Below are positions 57,055 to 64,000 of a stretch of 64,000 bases of DNA, piece by piece. The notes under the pieces are model-generated. The model saw nothing but the letters and a program-made list of their open reading frames with translations. It made no database searches and had not been told where the DNA came from. Position numbers and translations under genes: made by a program. Each line of letters opens with the position of its first letter. The first letter of the stretch is position 1. The DNA comes from Cutibacterium acnes. Lineage in GTDB: Bacteria; Actinomycetota; Actinomycetes; Propionibacteriales; Propionibacteriaceae. The stretch covers positions 2,108,001 to 2,172,000 of the forward strand of contig NZ_CP023676.1 of NCBI RefSeq assembly GCF_003030305.1. The letters are read 5' to 3'.

Positions 57055-58197
57055 TCACTTCACCTCCCATGGTCGCGGAGTGGCCTGGGGGAGGGAGTCA
57101 CGAAGTCTCTCCACGACATGCCGGGCGTCGTCGTCAAGACTCTCCGGGACAGCAATCTCAACGGTGGCGAGTAGATCCCCCCTGCTGCCGTCGGAACGCG
57201 GCACTCCACGCCCCCGCACCCGGAAGGTACGGCCATTCGGTGTCCCAGCCGGAATACGCAGTCGAACGGTCGTTCCCGCTAGAGTCGGCACCTCCACCTC
57301 GGCGCCCAGAGTGGCCTCTGGAAAGGTCACTGGCACGGTGACGGTGAGGTTGTGGCCGTCACGACCAAAGATCTCGTGTGGACGCACCGTCACCTTGACG
57401 TAAAGGTCACCCGCTTTCCCGCCATTCTCGCCAGGAGACCCCTTGCCCTTAATGCGAATGCGCTGACCATCCTCCACCCCGGCAGGGATGCGGATCTGCA
57501 TAGACTTGGTGGACTTAGCCCGACCCGATCCGTGGCAGACCTGACAGGGGTCCTCAACGATCATGCCTCGACCGTGACAATCCGGGCAGGGCTCGGTCAT
57601 CTCGAACACCCCACCAGCCGAGCTAGCATGCATACCCGACCCTTGACAGGTCGAGCACACTCGCGGAACGGTACCAGCCCGAGCTCCAGTCCCCCGACAT
57701 GCCTGGCAGGGTGCCTGAGAGACCATGTCCATAGTGACGGTGGTCCCAGACACGGCATCGTCGAAGGAAATCGTCGTCTCCCCCTCAACGTCAGCTCCCC
57801 GACGTGGCGACCGGGACGCTGTGCGACGTCCCCCGCTAGCCCCAAAGAGATTGCCGAACAGGTCACCGAACCCGTCCCCGTTGGAGGCAGTACGTAGAAA
57901 ATCCTCCACGTTGACGCTGGTCTGCGCTCCACCACGCGGGAACCGGAATCCACCTGCTGATCCGAACAGGCTACGAGCCTGGTCGTACTCCTTGCGCTTC
58001 TTGACGTTCGACAGCACGTCGTTGGCCTCCGAGGCCTCCTTGAAACGAGCCTCAGCGGCTTTATCACCAGGGTGGGAGTCGGGATGGTTGTCCCGGGCGA
58101 TCTTGCGGAACGCCTTCTTAATTTCTTCGGGCTTCGCGTCCTTGGAGACACCGAGGATCTTGTAGTAATCCTTCTCAGCCCAGTCCTTGGTACTCAT
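57055..58197 (-). CDS. dnaJ: Chaperone DnaJ
   Basis: 380 residues, GGAGGG upstream. J-domain with HPD (ARDNHPDSHPGD), a Gly/Phe-rich segment, four zinc-finger repeats (CQACRGTG, CSTCQGSG, CPDCHGRG, CQVCHGSG) and C-terminal substrate domains. Stimulates DnaK ATPase. Ends 1 bp before hspR. Confidence 0.97.
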   Translation of the reverse strand: MSTKDWAEKDYYKILGVSKDAKPEEIKKAFRKIARDNHPDSHPGDKAAEARFKEASEANDVLSNVKKRKEYDQARSLFGSAGGFRFPRGGAQTSVNVEDFLRTASNGDGFGDLFGNLFGASGGRRTASRSPRRGADVEGETTISFDDAVSGTTVTMDMVSQAPCQACRGTGARAGTVPRVCSTCQGSGMHASSAGGVFEMTEPCPDCHGRGMIVEDPCQVCHGSGRAKSTKSMQIRIPAGVEDGQRIRIKGKGSPGENGGKAGDLYVKVTVRPHEIFGRDGHNLTVTVPVTFPEATLGAEVEVPTLAGTTVRLRIPAGTPNGRTFRVRGRGVPRSDGSRGDLLATVEIAVPESLDDDARHVVERLRDSLPQATPRPWEVK

Positions 58198-58270
58198 CTA
58201 ATTCCTCCCTCCCTGGCCATCGTCGGATTTGCGGTCATGGTGGCCTCATCGTAGTCGGCCAAGATCGCCG

Positions 58271-58936
58271 TCACTCGTTACGCGGCGTCTCGTCATCCTC
58301 GTCAGCCTGAGCGGACTCGCCATCAGCCTGGCTGGATTCATCGGCTGAGGTCGCGTTGGGATCCGGGTCCGAGACGGCCACACGTGCCGGACGCAGGACG
58401 CGATCGCCAAGCTTGTAGCCGGGCTGCATTACCTGGCTGACGGAGGTGACGGAGACCCCCTCCATCGGCATCTGCATGAGTGCCTCGTGGAGGTTCGGGT
58501 CAAAGACGTCACCCACCTCGCCGAAACTGGTCAGGCCGTGATTATTGGCGACCTTCTCCAGCTCGTCGACGACGAGCTTGAAACCGCCCTCAACCTCACC
58601 GTGCTGACGAGCCATGGCGATTGAGTCGAGCACCGGCATAAGGTCGGTGATGACCTTGTCCACACCGGACTGACGCGACAGCGCGCGGTCACGGTCAACA
58701 CGCCTCTTGTAGTTGACGTATTCGGCCTGTAGACGCTGCAGGTCCTCGGTACGCTCGGCCAGCAGAGCCTCGAGTTGGGACTCACGGGACAGTTCCTCCG
58801 GAGCCGGCGAGTCAGTGGCCGACTGATCAGCGTCGATGTCGACGTCACCAACAATGTCGGCAAAACGCTCGTCGACGTTGTCGTCGCGGTTCTCGTCGGC
58901 CTGGTCGTCGTCGGGATTGACGTTCTTATCAGTCAT
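58271..58936 (-). CDS. grpE: Nucleotide exchange factor GrpE
   Basis: 221 residues, AAGGAA upstream. Very acidic tails at both ends. Central coiled coil ([21 protein letters not shown]) and beta-wing region ([28 protein letters not shown]). Releases ADP from DnaK. Confidence 0.96.
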
Positions 58937-58960
58937 CTGTGTTCCTTCACGTGAGTGCCG

Positions 58961-58993
58961 GCCGCCGGGCCATCGCGATGGCGACCCGGCGGC
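58961..58993 (-). other. Large hairpin in the dnaK-grpE gap
   Basis: Arms GCCGCCGGG / CCCGGCGGC enclose a self-complementary CCATCGCGATGG. In the operon mRNA this would be a very stable stem directly after dnaK, suited to partial termination or 3'-end protection of dnaK mRNA. Confidence 0.65.
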
Positions 58994-59020
58994 GGGGCTG
59001 GGGTCAGGCCGTGGCCCCGG

Positions 59021-60874
59021 TCACTTTTTCTCGTCCTCGTCGTCGACGATTTCCGCATCCACGACGGTGTCATCACCAGACTCCGAGCTGGCCGACTCTG
59101 CGTCTTGGCCCTGCGGGTTCTCGGCCTGAGCCTGCTGAGCGGCAGCGTAGATCGCCTGGCCCATGGCGGACGCCTTCTGGTTGAGGTCGTCCATGGCGGC
59201 CTTAACCTCGTCGTCGTTGTCGGTGCCCTTCAGGGTCTCCTTCAATGTGGCGATGGCCTCAGTCACCGGAGTCTTGGTGTCCTCGGGGATCTTGTCGGAG
59301 TTCTCGTCGAGCAGCTTCTCGGTACGGAACGCCAGGGCATCGGCCTCGTTACGCATCTCAACGGCCTCGCGACGCTTCTTGTCAGCCTCGGCGTTGGCCT
59401 CAGCCTCCTTGACCATGCGGTCGATCTCGTCCTTGCCCAGGGCGGATCCGCCGGTGACAGTCATGGACTGCTCCTTCCCGGTGGCCATGTCCTTGGCGTG
59501 GACGTGGACGATGCCATTGGCGTCGATGTCGAAAGACACCTCGATCTGCGGGATGCCGCGCGGGGCCGGCATAAGACCGGTCAGCTCAAAGTTGCCCAGC
59601 GACTTGTTATCGCGGACGAACTCACGCTCACCCTGGAACACCTGGATCATCACCGACGGCTGATTGTCCTCAGCAGTAGTGAACACCTCCGAACGCTTGG
59701 TCGGGATGGTGGTGTTGCGCTCGATGATCTTGGTCATCACGCCGCCCTTGGTCTCAATGCCGAGGCTCAGCGGGGTGACGTCGAGGAGCAGTACATCTTT
59801 GACCTCACCCTTCAGCACACCGGCTTGCAGGGAGGCGCCGAGGGCCACAACCTCATCGGGGTTGACGCCCTTGTGCGGATCCTTACCAGCGAGTTCCTTG
59901 ACGAGCTCGGCGACAGCGGGCATACGGGTCGAACCACCAACGAGGATGACCTCGTCGATCTGCGAGACGTTGAGTCCGGCATCCTTCATGACGGCGTTGA
60001 ACGGGGTGCGGCAGCGCTCGAGGAGGTCGGAGGTCATGCGCTGGAACTCAGCGCGGGTCAGCTTCTCGTCAAGGTGGAGAGGCCCAGCAGCACCAGCGGT
60101 GATGTACGGCAGATTGATATGGGTTTCAGAAGCCTGCGACAACTCAATCTTGGCGCGCTCGGCGGCCTCCTGCAGACGCTGCTTGGCCATCTTGTCGGCA
60201 GCCAGGTCAATGCCGTTAGCGTTCTTGAACTGGGTGACGAGCCAGTCGACGATGCGCTGGTCCCAGTCGTCACCGCCGAGGTGGTTATCGCCGTTGGTGG
60301 CCTTCACCTCGAAAACGCCGTCGGAGATGTCGAGCAGGGAGACGTCGAAGGTGCCACCACCGAGGTCAAAGACCAGGACGGTCTGGTCCTTGTCGGTCTT
60401 GTCGAGGCCATATGCCAAGGCGGCTGCGGTGGGCTCGTTGACGATACGGTCGACGGCCAGACCGGCGATCTCACCGGCCTCCTTGGTGGCCTGACGCTGG
60501 GCGTCAGAGAAGTAAGCCGGGACGGTGATGACGGCGTTCGTCACCGGCTCACCGAGGTAAGCCTCGGCATCCCTCTTGAGTTTCTGCAGGATGAACGCAC
60601 TGATCTGCTGAGGCTTGTAAGTCTTGTCGTCAACACCCATGGTCCACGCTTCACCCATATGGCGCTTGACGGAGCGGACAGTGCGGTCAACGTTGGTGAC
60701 GGCCTGGCGCTTGGCGACTTCGCCGACGAGGGTCTCGCCGGAGTTAGTGAATGCGACCACCGACGGGGTGGTACGAGCACCCTCAGCGTTCGGGATGACA
60801 GTGGGCTCGCCGCCCTCAAGGACGGCGACGCACGAGTTGGTGGTTCCGAGGTCGATACCGACTGAACGGGCCAT
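59021..60874 (-). CDS. dnaK: Chaperone DnaK (Hsp70)
   Basis: 617 residues, CAGGAGG upstream. ATPase domain: [61 protein letters not shown]. Substrate domain: [17 protein letters not shown], and an acidic C-terminus ending DDEDEKK. First gene of the HspR-controlled operon. Confidence 0.98.
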   Translation of the reverse strand: MARSVGIDLGTTNSCVAVLEGGEPTVIPNAEGARTTPSVVAFTNSGETLVGEVAKRQAVTNVDRTVRSVKRHMGEAWTMGVDDKTYKPQQISAFILQKLKRDAEAYLGEPVTNAVITVPAYFSDAQRQATKEAGEIAGLAVDRIVNEPTAAALAYGLDKTDKDQTVLVFDLGGGTFDVSLLDISDGVFEVKATNGDNHLGGDDWDQRIVDWLVTQFKNANGIDLAADKMAKQRLQEAAERAKIELSQASETHINLPYITAGAAGPLHLDEKLTRAEFQRMTSDLLERCRTPFNAVMKDAGLNVSQIDEVILVGGSTRMPAVAELVKELAGKDPHKGVNPDEVVALGASLQAGVLKGEVKDVLLLDVTPLSLGIETKGGVMTKIIERNTTIPTKRSEVFTTAEDNQPSVMIQVFQGEREFVRDNKSLGNFELTGLMPAPRGIPQIEVSFDIDANGIVHVHAKDMATGKEQSMTVTGGSALGKDEIDRMVKEAEANAEADKKRREAVEMRNEADALAFRTEKLLDENSDKIPEDTKTPVTEAIATLKETLKGTDNDDEVKAAMDDLNQKASAMGQAIYAAAQQAQAENPQGQDAESASSESGDDTVVDAEIVDDEDEKK

Positions 60875-60918
60875 AGTTGGTTTCCTCCTGATGGACGAAT
60901 GTTCTGGGACTACATCCC

Positions 60919-61013
60919 CTTGAGCGACTTCGACTCAACTCTAGCCTCTGAGTCACGAGCACTCAAGTTGACGTTGGCTGATTTTTCATGAAGTTGAGTT
61001 CGCTACACTCAAC
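60919..61013 (-). promoter_or_regulatory. Three HAIR (HspR-binding) sites of the dnaK operon
   Basis: 60919-60939: CTTGAGC / ACTCAAC. 60947-60967: TCTGAGT / ACTCAAG. 60993-61013: GTTGAGT / ACTCAAC. Each has a 7-bp spacer, against the consensus CTTGAGT-N7-ACTCAAG. They span 45-139 bp upstream of the dnaK start. Confidence 0.9.
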
Positions 61014-61093
61014 CGACGATCCGGCGGGAGTATTCCCACCCACCGAAAGTCTCGTCAGGACATCCTCAGACGGCCCCTTCCGACCATGAAAAA

Positions 61094-61117
61094 TGCCGGA
61101 CGGCGAACCGTCCGGCA
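61094..61117 (-). terminator. Rho-independent terminator of the pit operon
   Basis: Perfect 10-bp stem TGCCGGACGG / CCGTCCGGCA with a CGAA loop, followed on the minus strand by TTTTTC. This is the most classical terminator in the window. Confidence 0.9.
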
Positions 61118-61133
61118 GCTTCCGCACTTCACG

Positions 61134-61367
61134 TCAGTGAAAATACGGGATAAGCAGGTATAACCCATACAAGACGATGAGGCCTGCGACGCCAATCGCC
61201 GTCCAGCCCAGAGCCACCAACCCGGCGGCACCGTCGCTGCCAGCCTCCGCGCGCGCATGCGCCCGATCGAGCATTAGTGCCCCACCCGAAACGACGGAGA
61301 CAATGAGAACGGTGGCCACGACGGTGACGACGGACACCAGCCCTAGCGAAGTCCAATCAATATTCAT
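61134..61367 (-). CDS. Small membrane protein coupled to pit
   Basis: 77 residues, two spans (VSVVTVVATVLIVSVVSGG and GWTAIGVAGLIVLYGLYLLI). The start overlaps the pit stop (ATGA), so the two are translationally coupled. Possibly an accessory part of the phosphate transporter; family unknown to me. Confidence 0.75.
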   Translation of the reverse strand: MNIDWTSLGLVSVVTVVATVLIVSVVSGGALMLDRAHARAEAGSDGAAGLVALGWTAIGVAGLIVLYGLYLLIPYFH

Positions 61368-62509
61368 GCTGCAGTCCCTCCGGCTACGGCGGAGCCCTTA
61401 CGGACGCCCACCTGGGTGGAGTCATTAACGTTCCTATGGTCAACCTTGTGCTGGTTGGCCTGACGGACAATCAGTGCGGCCATGACAGCCAGCAAGCCGA
61501 GGTCGACAATGACGCCCCAAGTGCCGGCACCGGCGACGGCTGAGGTGACGGCACCAACGAGAGCGGCCGCCGGCAGCGTGACGAGCCACGCGATAACCAT
61601 CTTTCCAGCGGTGGCCCAGCGAACCTCAGTGTGACGGCCGATACCCGAGCCCAGAATCGATCCCGAACAGACATGGGTGGTCGACAGGGCGAAGCCCAGG
61701 TGCGAAGAGGCCAGAATCGCGGCAGTGGAGGCCGTCTCAGCCGCAAAACCCTGCGGAGACTCGATATCACATAGACCTTTGCCCATGGTCCGCATGATGC
61801 GCCAACCACCCGAGTAGGTACCTAGACCGATGGCGCACCCCGCAGCCAGGATGACCCACCACTCTGGGCCAGTGCCGGAGGCCTGGTATCCAGCGGAAAT
61901 GAGGACCAGGGTAATGATGCCCATCGTCTTTTGACCATCAGAGGTGCCATGCGCGAGAGCGACCATGGAAGCTGAGACTCGCTGGCCGTTAAGGAACATC
62001 CGCGAAGAGTGGTGGGCAGTGTGGTTGGTGATGCGGTAAGCCAGCCACGTGGCCACTAAGGCCGCGATACCCGCAACAAAAGGGGCAACCAAGGCCGGTA
62101 GAACGATCTTGCTCATGATCTTGCCAGCGTCGATGCCACTCATACCAGCCTCAACCAACACAGCACCGATAAGGCCACCAAAGAGAGCATGGGAGGAGCT
62201 GGATGGCAGACCGAACAGCCACGTTGCCAGATTCCAAATGATGGCACCGATAAGTCCAGCAAAGACCATGGGAGCAGTCACCAGGTGATCGTTGACGATA
62301 CCGCCCGAGATCGTCTTGGCGACCTCAGTCGACAGGCACGCGCCAATGACGTTGAGCACAGCCGCGATGATGACGGCCACCTTGGGCTTGAGTGCCCCGG
62401 TTGCCACCGACGTTGCCATAGCATTGGCTGAGTCGTGGAAGCCGTTAGTGAAGTCGAATGCCAACGCCGTCACAACGACGATGACCACGATTAACAGAGT
62501 CGAACTCAT
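61364..62509 (-). CDS. pit: Inorganic phosphate transporter, PiT family
   Basis: 381 residues, about 10 spans. Both PiT signatures are seen: FDFTNGFHDSANAMAT (first half) and ALAHGTSDGQKTMGII (second half), with GLPSSSSHALFGGL and LSTTHVCSGSILGSG. Metal-phosphate:H+ symport. Upstream PHO-box-like repeats suggest control by phosphate supply. Confidence 0.93.
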   Translation of the reverse strand: MSSTLLIVVIVVVTALAFDFTNGFHDSANAMATSVATGALKPKVAVIIAAVLNVIGACLSTEVAKTISGGIVNDHLVTAPMVFAGLIGAIIWNLATWLFGLPSSSSHALFGGLIGAVLVEAGMSGIDAGKIMSKIVLPALVAPFVAGIAALVATWLAYRITNHTAHHSSRMFLNGQRVSASMVALAHGTSDGQKTMGIITLVLISAGYQASGTGPEWWVILAAGCAIGLGTYSGGWRIMRTMGKGLCDIESPQGFAAETASTAAILASSHLGFALSTTHVCSGSILGSGIGRHTEVRWATAGKMVIAWLVTLPAAALVGAVTSAVAGAGTWGVIVDLGLLAVMAALIVRQANQHKVDHRNVNDSTQVGVRKGSAVAGGTAA

Positions 62510-62742
62510 GCAAGATCCTTCGTGCGGGCCGTAACGCCCCCGGACGGCAAGCTGGGATCCCCCGCCCCTTACCGGAGCGGGGAGGACGGTCAGCCAGAAC
62601 CCGGGAGCAGCTCCAGCCGGCTGACACGTTACGCCCAGTTGGCCTATCTTCGCGCGGCGGGATCACCTCAGATGACATCAAGGTAAACGATTTTCACCCG
62701 ACACGCTGCCGTCCGACACAAAACTCCGTCGTGTAAACCCGA

Positions 62743-62830
62743 CTTCACGCGGTGTTTGACAGCGCAGCTCCAACTATCGCACCGCTCCGCTAGCGCTGTT
62801 GTTAGCCAAGAGTTCACCATGACTTCACAT
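62743..62830. promoter_or_regulatory. PHO-box-like direct repeats between pit and the OmpR-type regulator
   Basis: Two pairs of TTCAC-type repeats with 11-bp period: CTTCACG (62743) with GTTTGAC (62754), and GTTCACC (62812) with CTTCACA (62823). Actinobacterial PhoP boxes are 11-bp direct repeats of GTTCACC type. A single TTTCACC is at 62692. The rest of 62510-62932 has GC-rich hairpin-forming leader sequence before pit and no gene. Confidence 0.5.
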
Positions 62831-62932
62831 CAGCCCCGGCCGCAGCAGGCGTTACACCGTTGCCCATCTTCACAGGAATATAACAGGAGACCCATAAGGC
62901 AAAACGGACTTTCCACGTGAAACCCTTAATCC

Positions 62933-63664
62933 ATGGCATTCCCCACGCAACCTTCCAGATTCACCCGCGCTGACGGGTCCCCCATCCGCGTCCTGGTCGT
63001 TGAGGACGAACCGAGCCTCACTGGGTTGCTCTCCATGGCCATGCGTTACGAGGGATGGGACGTCACCACCGCTAATTCCGGTGCTCATGCCGTCCACGAA
63101 GCACAGGCCACCCGCCCTGACGTCATCGTCCTCGACATGAGGCTGTCTGATTTCGACGGTCTCGAAGTCATGAGGCAGATCCGAATAAACCAGCCCACTG
63201 TTCGGGCGGTTTTCCTTACTGCCAAAGACGCCGCTAGTGGCCGTATCGCTGGCCTCACCGCCGGCGGGGATGACTACGTCACCAAACCTTTCTCCCTCGA
63301 AGAGGTCATCGCCCGGTTACGCGCCCTCCTGCGCCGTTCGGGGGCCACCGAACCCAAGCCCGACTCCATGTTGACGGTTGGAGACCTCACCCTTGACGAG
63401 GACTCCCGGGAGGTACGCCGAGCAGGCGAAGAAATCCACCTGACGACCACCGAGTTCGAGCTGCTGCGCTACTTCATGCGCAACCCCAAGCGAGTGCTCT
63501 CCAAAGCCCAGATCCTTGACCGAGTGTGGAATTACGATTTCAGAGGTCAAGCCAATGTCGTCGAGTTGTACATCTCTTACCTGCGCAAGAAGATCGACAG
63601 GGGACACAAACCGATGATCCACACCATGCGTGGGGCAGGTTACGTTCTCAAACCTGCAGAATGA
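62933..63664 (+). CDS. OmpR/PhoP-family response regulator
   Basis: 243 residues. Receiver with VLVVEDEPSLTGLL, Asp68 in VIVLDMRLSDFDG, Thr in FLTAKD, Lys in YVTKPFSLEE. C-terminal winged helix (HLTTTEFELLRYFMRNPKRVLSKAQ, VVELYISYLRKKID, MRGAGYVL). Close to the PhoP/TcrA branch of Actinobacteria. The expected kinase gene is not found after it. Ribosome site weak. Confidence 0.92.
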   Translation: MAFPTQPSRFTRADGSPIRVLVVEDEPSLTGLLSMAMRYEGWDVTTANSGAHAVHEAQATRPDVIVLDMRLSDFDGLEVMRQIRINQPTVRAVFLTAKDAASGRIAGLTAGGDDYVTKPFSLEEVIARLRALLRRSGATEPKPDSMLTVGDLTLDEDSREVRRAGEEIHLTTTEFELLRYFMRNPKRVLSKAQILDRVWNYDFRGQANVVELYISYLRKKIDRGHKPMIHTMRGAGYVLKPAE

Positions 63665-64000
63665 GAGCGTCCAAGCGATTTCTCTCCTAGCCCGCCTATA
63701 GGCGATCACCCGCTCGCCTCGCGCTGGAACGAATCCCCCCAAAGCACAGGTCTGCATGACATCTGGATCTATGACCTCTCGAGTCCTCCCCAATGACCTC
63801 AAGTTAGCATCACGTCTATAAAGCTTCTATCCCCTTCGTGAGGCAATATGCCCCCAAGATTGGGATGACGATAAGACGAATAAATGTAATAACGGTACAC
63901 GCTGTCGTCATTAATGACAGCGTATACATTAACCCCGAAGACCTCAAAGACTGGAACAGTCTCACAGGGCAAGAGAGAATCTTGCCGGTGAGACGCCGTG
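63660..64000. other. Degenerate region after the response regulator
   Basis: An ATG at 63660 overlaps the regulator stop in the ATGA manner usual for a kinase gene, but the frame (MRASKRFLS) ends at TAG after nine codons. The other frames are short. From about 63840 the DNA is AT-rich. A 12-bp inverted repeat with one mismatch (63895-63906, GTACACGCTGTC, and 63916-63927, GACAGCGTATAC) may be a terminator or an element end. No intact gene is seen to the window end. Confidence 0.5.

Noticed and set aside
58955-60865. 636-residue open frame antisense to dnaK
   Set aside because: Long antisense frames opposite dnaK are a known codon-usage artefact in GC-rich genomes; the dnaK frame is certain.
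62445-62681. 78-residue minus-strand frame upstream of pit
   Set aside because: It overlaps the pit start out of frame, has Arg/Pro-rich translation and no ribosome site; the region looks like leader sequence.

Overview
The window is high-GC actinobacterial chromosome. The complete biotin-dependent transcarboxylase (5S, 12S and 1.3S subunits) at 23177-26907 is the Wood-Werkman enzyme of propionic acid bacteria. With the HspR/HAIR heat-shock circuit, an actinobacterial OxyR peroxide locus and a sialic-acid cluster, it points to Propionibacteriaceae, most likely Cutibacterium acnes (an inference from gene content; no database search was possible). Most of the window is ordinary core chromosome with compact operons and hairpin terminators. 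No rRNA, tRNA, CRISPR array or intact insertion sequence was recognised.

Layout. 1-2564: accessory-looking surface locus (terpene-cyclase-like repeat domain, SGNH hydrolase with PKD and thrombospondin type 3 tails, small AT-richer membrane protein, decayed partial copy of the pair). 2697-3650: BadF-type sugar kinase. 3728-5667: purQ and a purC-purS fusion. 5730-8989: ahpC-ahpF-oxyR with a textbook OxyR operator. 9023-13117: purA, purD, purB. 13285-14196: double GNAT acetyltransferase. 14314-19394: sialic-acid cluster (GntR regulator, nanE, nanA, a DUF4862 gene, nanT). 19522-23020: DUF3151 protein, small Cys-rich protein, typA, L,D-transpeptidase. 23177-26907: transcarboxylase operon with a structured upstream region. 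27228-31839: Aer-like PAS protein, a frame-broken small membrane protein, class II aldolase, a membrane protein, an RNA methyltransferase. 31863-37308: DedA protein, membrane protein, betaine-binding lipoprotein coupled to a spermidine-synthase-like protein, YchJ, MFS transporter. 37459-40121: clpB with HspR sites. 40322-45266: BrnQ, HAD phosphatase, class I aldolase, flavin reductase, Nramp transporter. 45401-50683: two-component system (histidine kinase frameshifted) next to an ABC export pair. 50719-56488: Nudix hydrolase, amino-acid permease, AspT-type transporter, alcohol dehydrogenase, secreted SGNH hydrolase. 56592-61013: hspR, dnaJ, grpE, dnaK with HspR sites. 61134-64000: PiT phosphate transporter with a small partner, an OmpR-type regulator, and a degenerate region where a kinase gene would be expected.

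How the genes connect. HspR (56592-57053) probably represses both its own dnaK operon and the distant clpB, because both promoters carry CTTGAG-like inverted repeats of the same geometry (five sites in all). OxyR (8045-8989) probably controls ahpCF through two ATAG-N7-CTAT elements spaced by 17 bp. The nan cluster feeds host sialic acid into amino-sugar metabolism. The transcarboxylase, two aldolase classes and several amino-acid transporters fit a fermentative skin or mucosal commensal.

The least explained material is the surface locus at 1-2564, the structured region upstream of the transcarboxylase, the soluble Aer-like PAS protein, and the damage in or beside both two-component systems.
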